Source of the DNA: Daphnia carinata
Taxonomy: Eukaryota > Arthropoda > Branchiopoda > Diplostraca > Daphniidae
NCBI RefSeq assembly: GCF_022539665.2
Contig: NC_081334.1
Span: 434,001-498,000, forward strand
Direction of reading: 5' to 3'
DNA: 64,000 nt
Part shown: positions 30,695-40,641 of the stretch, one piece after another
Numbering within the stretch: the stretch's first letter is position 1
Layout: each line of letters opens with the position of its first letter
Notes under the pieces: model-generated
The model's database searches: none
The model's input: the letters and a program-made list of their open reading frames with translations, nothing else
What the model was told of the DNA's origin: nothing
Translations under genes and position numbers: made by a program

Positions 30695-31051
30695 TGCAAC
30701 AATTGAAATAAGTCGGGTTGCGAGGTTTCAGTTTATTTTAAAAATCGGTACCAAGACATTACAAAATTCACAACTAGTCAGTGTGACGGCTAAAGGAGGA
30801 CTTTCTCTTGGGAAGCTCGGGCGGGGGTTTTATACCGCGCTTTTGCTTGGGGACGCTAAGGTTAGCGTGGGTAATAAAGCAGCGAAACGGTGTCAAAAGG
30901 GAAACGAGGTTAGCAGATACGGTTGGTGTCGTTGACACCCCGGTCAACCGGAAGAAGGTAATAAAAGGGGAGACCGTAGCGAAAAAGGTCGACTGCGGTA
31001 GAAAGATAGCAAGGGCAATATGCGAGTTGAGTTGAGCTTGAAGTCCTTACA
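30695..31051 (-). repeat. 5' LTR of element F (357 bp)
   Basis: On the minus strand TGTAAGGACTTCAAGC...TTGTTGCA, followed directly by TGTGGTGGCAGCGATGG. It is much shorter than its partner at 28448-29371. Confidence 0.72.
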
Positions 31052-31815
31052 CTACAAGCAGACGACTGTTGCAAGCTCGAAGTGTCAACAGCCTACAATT
31101 CTATGAATCGTTGAAGTTGTTTATTGTAAGCGGTGTTTGTTTGACAGGTAAGTGGCTAGTTTCAGTAAAATTAAAAATGTTCTATTTCATAGGTTTGGCA
31201 GTTTTGGTACATTTCAAATTCATGTTGGCATTAGCACCACAAAAGAAAAAAATTTACTTGGAAGGAAAGGTATTTAAAGTGTAGACATAATTTTATTAAT
31301 TGCAGTTGGAAATTTGACACAGATTACTAATCCGAAATGTTTCTTAGGTGGTTACTTTCAAGGATAATCATAAAACTAGAGCATGATTTACCATGAATCA
31401 TTTGGGAACCAACTTGTTAGCTGCCTTATAACTATCATCCTTCTGGTAATCTAGATTTTCAGAGATTTTTTGTTCGTGAAATTTATGTAATCATTTTTCT
31501 TATCGTTCAGATGAAATAACAGCATTACGGCTGTTAGTTACGTCAAGACATTCATCTCAAGATGCAAGTACTGAGCTTTAACGGATTTCAATTTATAGAA
31601 GCACGACATCCAATTCTGTTGTTGAGGAGAAAACCAACTACACACCCAGCTATGAATGGTAAGATATGTGTAAGTGAATCTAAATTAATTTTATTTTTAT
31701 GATTTAAAGGCTTTTCGTTCTTCCGTTCACGTTCAAGGCTACAACTCATCGAATCGGACTTTTATAAGCATGCCATAAAATATCTCGCCATTTTTAATTG
31801 AATCATTTGTTCTAG

Positions 31816-32400
31816 GTCTTAGTCATTGGTGAAGAAAACCACTTGCCTTACATGAGGCCACCACTATCGCGTAAGAATTGTGGTTCAGTGACGATCCCGA
31901 AGTGTCAAACAAACTGAAGTTTAAGCAGTGGAACGGAAAAAAGTGAAGGTGATTGTCTAAAGTTATAATATTGTGTTGCGCTATTTTAATGAATGTGACC
32001 TATTTTTGGATCCAGTTTGTTCTTCGATCAGGATGAATTCTACTGCAGTCCAGTGGAATTAGTTGCCAAAGAAAATGGTGGTGTTTCAGTTGTGCGAGGA
32101 CATCATGTAGTTAAACTGGACATTGCTGGTCGCAAAGCCGAGTTAGATGACGGCCTTACCATCACCTACCACAAGTGCCTTATTGCCACAGGTGAATTTC
32201 TTTCGTATTTATCTAAAATTTAAAGTACTCGATAATTATAACTTTTTGGAATGTTGAAAAACTTTTATAATCTTCCTACTAGATAGTATCTGAGAGCCAT
32301 TGTTTAATTATTATTTCAGTTAGACGCATTTTCAACTATTAACTACCTTAATTTATTATCGTCTTAGGTGGCAAACCCTAACATCCAGCAGGAATAAAGA
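31816..32400 (+). pseudogene. AIF-like oxidoreductase gene fragment inside element E
   Basis: Two recognisable exons of an apoptosis-inducing-factor (AIFM1-type) flavoprotein. The first (31816 to about 31948) reads VIGEENHLPYMRPPLSR and then, after a one-base deletion at AAGAATTG, LWFSDDPEVSNKLKFKQWNG. After an intron of about 67 nt, the second (32016-32191) reads VFFDQDEFYCSPVELVAK, ENGGVSVVRGHHVVKLDIAG and YHKCLIATG. A following stub (GGKP then a stop) is degenerate. Family knowledge: AIF is a mitochondrial FAD-dependent NADH oxidoreductase. The fragment lacks most of the FAD and NAD domains. Introns are kept, so capture happened at the DNA level. Confidence 0.85.
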
Positions 32401-32732
32401 TGGTAAAAACCCGGATTCGTTCCATGTTGTTCATTCTTGTTGCATGCTATATTATATGTTATTGTTCGTTTTTCTTGTTCGTAATTTTCATTCATCAAAC
32501 CTGAGTTTTTTTTTCTTTCTTAGTTTTGGAAGCAGTTGAAAGGCCCGCAGAGTAAAACAACAGAGTTATTCGACTTTCTCCATCAGCAACAATAGCAGCC
32601 TGAGCAACGGCCGCATAGCAGTGTGAAAAAAAAGTGAAAAAAATTCAAGTCAGTTGCCATTTTTCTTTATACTATTTGCCATACTTTGTGTTAACGTCGT
32701 AAGACTTTAAATTACCAAATTTATCTTTGCAG

Positions 32733-33629
32733 ATCTCGGACGCAGTGCAGTTGTTCGCCGATTATTCGAAGAGCATACGAAACTATTTATACGATGTCGA
32801 TGGCAATATTCTGCTTGATGTTTACACTCAAACCTCTTCAGTTCCATTGGGTTACAACCACCCTGAATTATTAGATGTCAAGATAAGGAAAACATCAGAA
32901 CGTAATTGAATTGATTATTTACCTGTCTGGGCAACATCAAAATTTTAATTTATATTTCTCAAAGATTCATAAACCGACCTGCCCTCGGTGTATTTCCTGG
33001 TGAAAATTATCCTCAGCGAGTCCAGAATTCTCTGTTACGTATTGCTCCCAAAGGCCATACAGAGGTAAGTTGTAGCTCCTTAATTGTTCCGATCTATTGC
33101 AAATAATAAAAAATATATTTAAAGGTAACGACGATGGCGTGTGGATCGTGCTCAAACGAAAATGCGTACAAGGCAATTTTCGTTTGGTATCGCCGGAAAC
33201 AGAGGGGAGATAAGTCATATACCCCAGAGGAGAAGACGAGTTGCGTAATGAACCAATTGCCTGGTGTTTCCGACCTGACTGTTATGTCTTTCAAAGGTAT
33301 TTAGAAACACATTACAATGTTGAATCAATATTAAATTAAAGCCTTTGCTCTGTTACAAAAAGCGCTTTCCACGACAGAACGTTTGGTACGTTAATCACGA
33401 CTCATACCAAGCCAGTCCATAAACTGGACATTCCTACAAAGGACTGGCCAATTGGAACCTTCCCTCGCCACAAGGTTAGTTTTAAAATTTCAATTAGGCT
33501 CAAACTATTACCTGATCTCATATTTCTTGTAATTTTAGTATCCGTTGGAAGTATTTGTGCGTGAAAATGAGGAAGAAGATCGTCGCTGTTTGGCGGAAGT
33601 TGAAGAGCTTTTTGATCGGTACAACAAAT
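32733..33629 (+). pseudogene. GABA transaminase gene fragment inside element E
   Basis: Five exon blocks of 4-aminobutyrate aminotransferase (a mitochondrial PLP enzyme): [70 protein letters not shown] (PLP-phosphate region), [20 protein letters not shown] and [20 protein letters not shown]. Short GT-AG introns remain between them. The sequence stops at an apparent donor after YNK; the C-terminal half with the PLP lysine is missing. Most of the frame is intact, with a likely phase problem at the first junction. It lies in the same orientation as the AIF fragment, about 330 bp downstream of it. Confidence 0.88.
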
Positions 33630-35070
33630 GTAAATAATATGCTTACCTGGATTTAGTTCGTCTGTTGCTACTGAAGTCAAATCGAAAAAGTTTTTTTTGA
33701 ATTTTTTGTTTAATTATTTGTATTTTGTAAAAATAAATGATATGTAAATCAATTACCAAAAATTTATGGTTTTATTTTAATTTAAACAAATTTTCTTGCG
33801 TCCTTTGGCTGCCGCGATCCGGACATTCCGCGGATGTTCCAATACGTACGTTCACTGAACGTACGGATTTGCCATCCTGCAGACGTCCAACTAAGGACGT
33901 CCGCAGTACTCCCAAATAAGGACGTTACCAGGACTTCCAATTAATTACGTCCGTAGGACGTCCTCCAATGGACGTCCCTAAAACCGGACATTAGGACATC
34001 CTGGTGACGTACATCTGCCGTCAGAATGGGACGTCCCGATCGGCCAGCCAGGATGTAGATTAGATGTCCCTGGGACGAACAAAGGCTAGTAGGGTATGTA
34101 TGTGCTATAATCTTTTTATTTAAGGAAGGCAAGCCAGCATATGTCATCCAATTTCAGGGGAAAAGCAGGACTCTGATAAAATGAAAACTCAACTTAAACG
34201 GAAGTTAGATAAGTTGGAGAAGAAGAAACTAAACAAACAAAGGAAAAATAACAGATGCCAAGGTAAACTTTGATTTCGACAAAAAAAAATAGACCTTCAA
34301 CTAATTTTACTTTTCTGTATTATAACATAAAAGAATACTAAGCGCAATAGGTTAAAAAAAAAATGTGGAATTCATTGCGAGCTTGATAAACCAATTAGGA
34401 AAGAGAATAAAATCAACATCACAAACGAGAAAAAAGTTGGTTGAACGCATCGAAGAACAAGAAAAGAGAAAGGAACAACAACAGAAAAGGGATAAATCAA
34501 CATTAAGAAAACGAAAAATGAAAGGAAAGCATAAACTGAATAAACTAGCGAAAAAAACAAACTTATCGTATGAATTGCCGATATTGACATGGATGAGCTG
34601 CTTCGTGTGCCATTATTTACAAGCCGTTCCATGATAGTTTTGTATAACAATACACTGGCATGCCTTCCATGATCCGAGCGGAACTCATTATTTTCGTTCT
34701 TGCCACGTAGGTCTCTATTTATGGTTTTGCGGCAAATATTTTTTTTATTAAAAAATGTGCTTGTCTTAAATTATATATATATAATTTTTTTTATTATTTA
34801 TCAGTGTATTAAGGAGTACTTAGGGGAAAGCATGCCCCTCGTCTCCGGGAATTCGCATGGAATAAGGATATCAGCCAGAGGGGAGGGCGATACTAGGACT
34901 GAAAACGCCACTAACGAAAGGTCAAGGGCAAAAAATCAAACACTGTGTCAAAATAAATATAACTTTTATACATGAGCTGTGTAAAGCAATAGATAATGCG
35001 TGTAATCACGCCAAAAAAATACAAATATGATTTTAAATAAAAAAGTTATGATGGACTGATTACACGAGCA
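33630..35070. other. Interior of element E between GABA-transaminase fragment and right TIR
   Basis: It contains the GGACGTCC-rich cluster (33815-34090), then Lys-rich, A-rich sequence around 34180-34630 with short open frames but no recognisable protein, then AT-rich DNA. No transposase was identified. Confidence 0.5.
33815..34090. repeat. GGACGTCC-rich palindromic cluster
   Basis: About a dozen copies or variants of GGACGT/ACGTCC in both orientations (CAGACGTCC, AAGGACGTCCG, TAGGACGTCC, TGGACGTCCC, GGGACGTCCC) plus an ACGTACGTTC...GAACGTACGG inverted pair, within about 275 bp. It may be a separate small foldback or MITE nested in E. Confidence 0.55.
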
Positions 35071-35339
35071 ATTGATAACGTGGTTTGGAGTGCAGAAAAC
35101 TACATAAGCCATCCGGTTCTTCCTTTACAATAGTGGGCATTTGGGCTATTTTCTAAGGAGAATTAAGACCAATACTAAGGAGAAATAGGACCAATACTAA
35201 GGAGAAATAGGACCCTTATGATGGAGAAATAGGACCCTTCAAAATATGTTTGAAGATTGGGGTCCTATTTCTCCAGGTTCTATTTTGGGGTCCTAAATCT
35301 CCGGGTCCTATTTCTCCAGGTCCTATTTCTCCGGCAATC
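35071..35339 (-). repeat. Right terminal inverted repeat of element E
   Basis: Inverse counterpart of 27786-28055, with GGAGAAATAGGACC units in both orientations around a GAAGATTGGGG spacer. The inner part (TGGTTTGGAGTGCAGAAAAC) pairs with the inner left arm. Confidence 0.88.
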
Positions 35340-35523
35340 GTTGGTACACTCCTGTTGGACCAGGGTGGTACCACTGTTCAATGTTGTCGTCTGCTACTCT
35401 CTCTTTTTTTAACTTCAGTCACAAAACGTGTGTGCTCTTTCAGTGAACTAGTTCCGAGCAAGTTTATTACAAAGAAGAAAGCCAAATCGACAATATCGTC
35501 TCAGCTTTGTATTCATTTCAACA
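35340..35523 (+). repeat. 5' LTR of element D, right fragment
   Basis: It starts with the duplicated GTTGGTAC and runs to ...CATTTCAACA, then the primer-binding site GGTTATGGGCCCAG. It matches the 3' LTR of D (39427-39664) apart from a few substitutions. Confidence 0.92.
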
Positions 35524-35560
35524 GGTTATGGGCCCAGATAAAGTTCACTAAAAAGTAATC

Positions 35561-38500
35561 ATGTCTTTTCTATCATCTAAGGATTTTGTCTCAATACCAC
35601 GCTTCGACGGAAGCAATTTCAGTGTGTGGCATTTCCGTCTCAACATCCTTCTCGAACATCATAAGCTTCTTGACGTTGTAAAAGGTGCATCCAAATGTCC
35701 AACATCACCTCCTGCAACTGTTGCAGAAATTTCAACTTGGAAAGAGCAGGATGTAGCAGCACGCCACATCCTTGTGTCAACCGTTGATGAAAGTGTTCAG
35801 CACACCCTTATCAACTGCACAACTGCCGCTGACATGTGGACAAGAATCACCACACAACATCAGAAGTCTTCAGCCGAAAGCATTTTTTTCTTGCAACAAG
35901 AATTTTTCCAGTACGAATATGTTGAGGGACATAACATTATGTCCCATGTTTCTGCCATCGAACATATAGCTATACAGCTCAAGGACGCGGGAGTGACTAT
36001 GGATGACACTGCCATCATGGCTAAGATCATGCTGACACTTCCAGCCTCATACGATCATTTTCATTCAGCCTGGCACAATGATCCTGCAGGGGAGAAAACT
36101 CTGGCCTCACTTACGAGCCGCTTGATCCAGGAAGAAACACTCAAAAAAGGTCGTGGAGCCTGTGTCGATACAAACAATTCGGCCCTCCTAGCACGAAACT
36201 CACGTCAGTCTGGCGGAACAAACACGTCATCGACGACCAGCCAAAAGGGAAAATGGGCCAATCATGTTTGTGAGCACTGTAAGAACAAAGGCCACTCAAT
36301 TGCAGTTTGCAGAACCAAGAAAATGGATGATGCCATCGCCGCAGGCATAGCAACTGCTCTACAAAAACTGAAAGTAGGACCAGGGGCCACTGGCCTTATC
36401 GCTACACAACCACCAGAAGAAAACAATTTGATTCAAGATCTTGAACCTGAGTTTGCCTTTTTTTCAAGCTCGACCAAGAACAGTTCATCAAACTGGTATG
36501 TCGACTCCGGAGCGACGATCCATATGACAGGTCAGACAATATTTTTCACAAACTATAAGACAATCGACCCAAGTCAGTGGCATGTACGAGGAATCGACAA
36601 TCATCAAGAGCACTTACAAGGAGTGGGCATGGGAGACATCAAGATTCAACTGGATGGAAACAACCGTTTCGCGTTACTGCGAGACGTGCTTTACGTGCCT
36701 AATCTAAAAGTGAACCTTTTTTCAGTTGGAGCTGCTGCAGACAACGGTTTTGAAACCCGTTTCAGTGCAACACGTGCTTGCATTTACCAAAAAGAGAAAC
36801 TGATTGCAACTGGAACACGATTGAATCAAAAACTATACCACCTCGATGCAGTCGCGTTACTACCGAAGACCAATATCCAATCGACGTTCGCTCTGGTCTC
36901 CGTCACGAAAAAGCCGTTTGAGATCTGGCATCGTAGATTTGTCCACGTCAACTCGGACACAATAAAAAGAATGATGACTGAGGAGCTGGTGCGCAGTCTA
37001 AGCGTTGAATCCCTCTCTTTCAAGAAACCATGCACTGGATGTGAACTGGGTAAGAACCATAGAATTCCCTTTCCAAAGTGTGGTCGTGAACGAGCGTCAA
37101 AAATTGGTGGAATTGTACATTCAGATATATGTGGTCCTATGGATCGTCCGTCCCCAGGAGGCTGCCTCTACTACGTCCTTTTCAAAGACGATTTCAGCGG
37201 TTTCTGCGTCGTAAACTTCATGAAAAAGAAATCGGAAGTTCCAGCGCACTTCAAAAATTACCTACACAAACTGACAGGAGATACTGGCCAAGATGTCAGG
37301 TATTAAGAAGTGATAACGGAGGAGAATACTTCAGTGACGAGTTCCAACTCTATCTAACAAAAAAAAATATTCTTCACCAGACAAGTGTGGCCCGTACTCC
37401 CCAGCAGAATGTAGTGGCAGAGAGAGCAAACCGAACCATCATGGAAGCCGCCAGAAGTATCATCCAAGAACAGTCAGTCTCTAAGGAACTCTGGGCGGAG
37501 GCCGTTAACTGCTGTGTGTACGTGCTGAACCGAACAGCTGGATCAACCATCAACTCGACACCCTATGAAATATGGTACGGTAAAAGACCCCGTGTTGATC
37601 ACTTGAGAGTGTTTGGATCAACTGCATTTGTCCATGTCCCAAAAGAAGAACGAAAAAAGCTTGACCCTAAAGCAGATCGTTGTATTTTTGTTGGTTATAG
37701 CGAAACGCAGAAAGCCTGGAGATTTTGGAACCAGAGTACTCGACAAATAAAAGTCAGCCGTGACGCGACGATTTACGAAAAAGAGGGTACTTCTGACACC
37801 GCTGATGAAATCGTCATCACTGCCCCGTCAAAACCTATTTTGACTGAAATGAACGAAACTGATGAAGTCCAAGAAGAACCTACGGATGCAAGTGATCAAC
37901 AAGAAGTGACGACTGCGCCGATGCCTGTTAATGTTGGGATCCAACGTCCACAGCGTGGATGGAACAATCGTGAGAAGCGGCTGGGTCTTCAAAATGAAAT
38001 TCAATCCCCTTGAATCCATTCCCACTTTCAAAGCACGACTCGTCGCAAAAGGTTACTCGCAGGTGCCCGGACGTGACTACTTTGAAACTTTTTCCCCGGT
38101 TGCCAAGCACAACTCAATCCCCGCTGTTTTGGGAATAGTCGCTGCGCTAGACCTGGATGTCAAACACATAGATGCGACGAACGCGTTTCTTAATGGAACA
38201 TTAGAAGAGGAGATATATATGCAGCAACCAGAGGGTTTCATAAATCCTGGAGAAGAGAATCTCGTGTGTCGACTTCACAAAAGCCTCTATGGCCTAAAGC
38301 AGGCATCAAGGACCTGGAATGATGTTGTCACTTCCTGCATGCTGGATTACGGTTTCACGCAAAGCACGTGCGATCCATGCGTTTTTGTGCTGGAGAAGAA
38401 AGAGTCGTACACAGTAGCCGCTTTCTGGGTTGACGATGGTTTGTTAGCAAGCAACAAGCCAAGTCAACTCGACGATGTCATTCAGCACGTCAAAACCCGT

Positions 38501-39391
38501 TTTGAAGTCACCTCAAGAAAGCTGGAGTATTTTGTGGGACTGAAAATTACTCGCAACCGCTCGAAACATCAACTCACAGTTGCGCAACCACTTTACTTTT
38601 AACAGATGTTGAAAAGATTCAACATGGCAGAGTGTGATCCAAAGTGTGTTCCAGCGGATCCAAATACCATCTTAAGTAAGTCGATGTCGCCAACTTCCCA
38701 ACGAGAAAAGTTCGAGATGGAAAAGGTACCGTATCGAGAGGCAGTGGGGGCTCTGCTGTATGCTGCAATAACAACACGCCCAGATATCGCTTACGCAGTT
38801 GGACAAGTCTCGCAATTTCTCGAGAAACCTGGTCGAGCACACTGGAAAGCAGTCAAGTGGATTATGGCTTACATCAAAGGGACCGTCGATTATGGTATTG
38901 TTTTCGAAGGAGACAACGCGGAGCTTTTGGCCTACAGTGACGCCGACTTTGCCAGGTGTACCGACACCCGCCGTTCCATCACTGGATGCTTCCTCCAACT
39001 TAATGGACCACTGGGGTGGTGCAGTCGTCGCCAAGGAAATGTGACATCGTCCACTGCAGAAGCCGAGTACACTGCTGCATTTGAAGCCCCAAGAGAAGCT
39101 GTTTGGATGAAGGGCTTCCTCAACGATGTCGGGGTAGTGCCGCAAGAAAAGCCTACTATTCTTTTCTGCGACAACCAGTCGGCAATAAAACTCTCTCTTA
39201 ATCCTGAATCACATAGAAGAAATAAGCATTTTGATGTAAAGCTCCATTACCTCAGAGAGAAACAACGCCGTCAAGTTATCGCCACTACATACATCAGCAC
39301 CGACAAACAATTGGCAGATTTCTTCACCAAACCACTCCCCGGTCCAAGATTTAGGATGCTACGTGAAGCAATCGGAGTGAAGAAGATTTGA
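35561..39391 (+). pseudogene. copia gag-pol of element D, disrupted
   Basis: The ATG at 35561 starts a single-frame copia polyprotein: gag, CCHC knuckle CEHCKNKGHSIAVC, protease WYVDSGATIHMT, integrase zinc module (WHRRFVHVNSDT...CTGCELGK) and HSDICGP. Then come three breaks. A one-base frameshift lies near 37300 (SDNGGEYF resumes in another frame). A frame change with probable deletion lies near 37960-38000, ahead of SGWVFKMKFNPLE. TAA at 38600-38602 falls between AQPLYF and QMLKRFNM. RT (WVDDGLLAS) and RNase H (YSDADFARC, DNQSAIKLS, ADFFTKPLP) are recognisable. The gag has no gap at the position of the intron-like insert of element C. Confidence 0.92.
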
Positions 39392-39426
39392 ATTCTTTTT
39401 GTTGTGAAATATCGATTGAGGGGGAG

Positions 39427-39664
39427 TGTTGAAGTATTAAATACTTGCTTGTCTTCAATCTCATTTTTTGTGTGTTTATGGTTGGTACACTCCTGTTGGA
39501 CCAGGGTGGTACCACTGTTCAATGTTGTCGTCTGCTACTCTCTTTTTTTTTAACTTCAGTCACAAAACGTGTGTGCTCTTTCAGTGAACTAGTTCCGAGC
39601 AAGTTTATTACAAAGAAGAAAGCCAAATCAACAATATCGTCTCAGCTTTGTATTCATTTCAACA
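39427..39664 (+). repeat. 3' LTR of element D
   Basis: Uninterrupted 238-bp LTR following the purine tract TTGAGGGGGAG. It supplies the empty-site control for the insertion of E (TATGGTTGGTACACTCC). Confidence 0.94.
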
Positions 39665-39669
39665 GACGC

Positions 39670-40361
39670 CATGTCCATCCGCACCTAATCAGCTGTCCCC
39701 AGCAGAAAACTTCATTGGCCGACCTTTAAGATCGACATTATCGAGCCTGAACACCTTTGAAAATAACACAACGGGAGAAAAAGATGTGAACATGGAAGAA
39801 CAATTCAGAAAAAAACATGGCGCGCGTGAGAAAAGTTTTGAAGTAGACCAGCTAGTTTACGCCCGTGATTATCGTCCGCGAAGACCGAGATGGATAGCGG
39901 GAAAAATCATTGAAAAACGGGGACGCACGATCTACGTGGTAGAAGTGATCGAGGGTTTATGGGTTCGTCACGCAAACCAGCTTCGTCATAGGGCACAGTC
40001 AGATGATGCAGGGAACGATACGGCAGAGGCAGACCTGTGGCAGATGTTCGAGCTACCAGAAGATTCTAACATCAAAGGGAGATCAACACCGCAAAGTCAC
40101 GAAACTCAACCGGTCATGTCTACCGAAGAGGAGCAGGTGACAACTCCCGCACAAGAGGACGAAAACCTTGCAGTACCACCGGAGCGGGAGAAAAGTAACG
40201 ACCCTACACCCATCATCACGGAAGAGACCAGGGAGGAACAGCAATTGATTCCAGGAAATCAACCAGCAGCCTCTCCCAGTTCAACGCGCCTTCGCTCCAG
40301 TAGAATTCCCAGACCAACATCAAGATTAATAATCGACCCTCAAAAGAAAACATACGTTTAA
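39670..40361 (+). CDS. pol of element A, C-terminal part of integrase
   Basis: The reading TPCPSAPNQLSPAENFIGRP continues element A pol after D. It includes the C-terminal module (FEVDQLVYARDYRPRRPRWI, GRTIYVVEVIEGLWVRHANQ) and an acidic, Glu/Pro/Thr-rich tail to a stop at 40359-40361, 15 nt before the 3' LTR. No env follows. Confidence 0.88.
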
Positions 40362-40376
40362 AACTCAGAAGGGAGG

Positions 40377-40641
40377 TGTTGGGGCGTTGGAATCCCTAGA
40401 ACTAATGTTAGTCACTGGGGAATAGAATTACAGTTTATTGCATGTGGCAATAAGACTTAATGGGAAAATCGAGGCGACGACTCTTGGGGGACGTAACTAA
40501 TACGTTGCCTCCGATATCTATAAAAAACCCCAAAGTCCAAGCCCGGAGTCAGTTAGTAACTTAGATCTTCTCGAAGTGTTTGTAAGTCTAATTATTCATT
40601 TCTGTCAGTGAAATAAAAGTCCTTTAACCACGGTCACAACA
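40377..40641 (+). repeat. 3' LTR of element A
   Basis: 265-bp copy of the LTR at 6874, preceded by a purine tract and followed by AAAAG (40642-40646). Confidence 0.95.

Larger units (their letters stand above)
28448..31051 (-). mobile_element. Element F: non-autonomous LTR element (minus strand)
   Basis: A perfect 4-bp target duplication CTAC (28444-28447 and 31052-31055) flanks it. On the minus strand both LTRs begin TGTAAGGACT. The 5' LTR (30695-31051) is followed by the primer-binding site TGGTGGCAGCGA, the same 12 nt as in element B, and the 3' LTR (28448-29371) is preceded by the purine tract GAGGAGGGGAGTCA. No gag or pol domain is present in the 1.3-kb interior; the only substantial frame encodes an acidic repeat protein. 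The two LTRs differ greatly in length (357 and 924 bp). The element probably depends on the proteins of a B-like autonomous element, which is inference. Confidence 0.8.
27786..35339. mobile_element. Element E: TIR element carrying host gene fragments
   Basis: It interrupts the 5' LTR of D with an 8-bp target duplication GTTGGTAC (27778-27785 and 35340-35347), confirmed by the uninterrupted 3' LTR of D. The imperfect terminal inverted repeats are about 270 bp and start GGTAGCCGGAGAAATAGG (left) and GATTGCCGGAGAAATAGG (right, reverse complement). No transposase frame is recognised, so E is probably non-autonomous. An 8-bp duplication occurs in hAT, P and a few other superfamilies; foldback-like arms made of short repeats recall Foldback/Galileo elements, but the superfamily is unassigned. 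The interior (about 4.9 kb without element F) holds AIF-like and GABA-transaminase-like exons with introns and a GGACGTCC-rich palindromic cluster. Confidence 0.88.
27725..39664 (+). mobile_element. Element D: decayed copia retrotransposon
   Basis: LTRs of 238 bp (TGTTGAAGTATTAAATAC...TTCATTTCAACA) with target duplication GACGC (27720-27724 and 39665-39669). Removing it rejoins element A pol as FLFTYRKTPCPSAPNQLSP. The primer-binding site GGTTATGGGCCCAG is the copia type. The 5' LTR is split by element E. Without E the element is about 4.4 kb. The LTRs show about four differences and the coding region is broken at several points, so D appears older than B and C. Confidence 0.94.
6874..40641 (+). 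mobile_element. Element A: Ty3/gypsy LTR retrotransposon (outer shell of nest)
   Basis: It is bounded by 265-bp LTRs beginning TGTTGGGGCG and ending TCACAACA, with a 5-bp target duplication AAAAG (6869-6873 and 40642-40646). A primer-binding site TGGCGACGAGG follows the 5' LTR and a purine tract (CAGAAGGGAGG) precedes the 3' LTR. Without the nested insertions B and D the element is about 4.9 kb, with a gag-pol order of capsid, CCHC, protease, RT, RNase H and integrase typical of Ty3/gypsy. It is inserted antisense into a kinase-ankyrin gene. The LTRs differ at only about two positions by eye, which suggests recent insertion, yet the coding region has several frame breaks. Confidence 0.95.

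Noticed and set aside
30282-30695. 137-codon minus-strand frame in element F
   Set aside because: It starts at the primer-binding site and has a Pro/Thr/Asn composition without domain features; not enough to call a gene.
34372-34650. Hydrophobic minus-strand frame in element E
   Set aside because: Complement of an A/G-rich Lys/Glu-coding stretch; hydrophobicity is a strand artefact.
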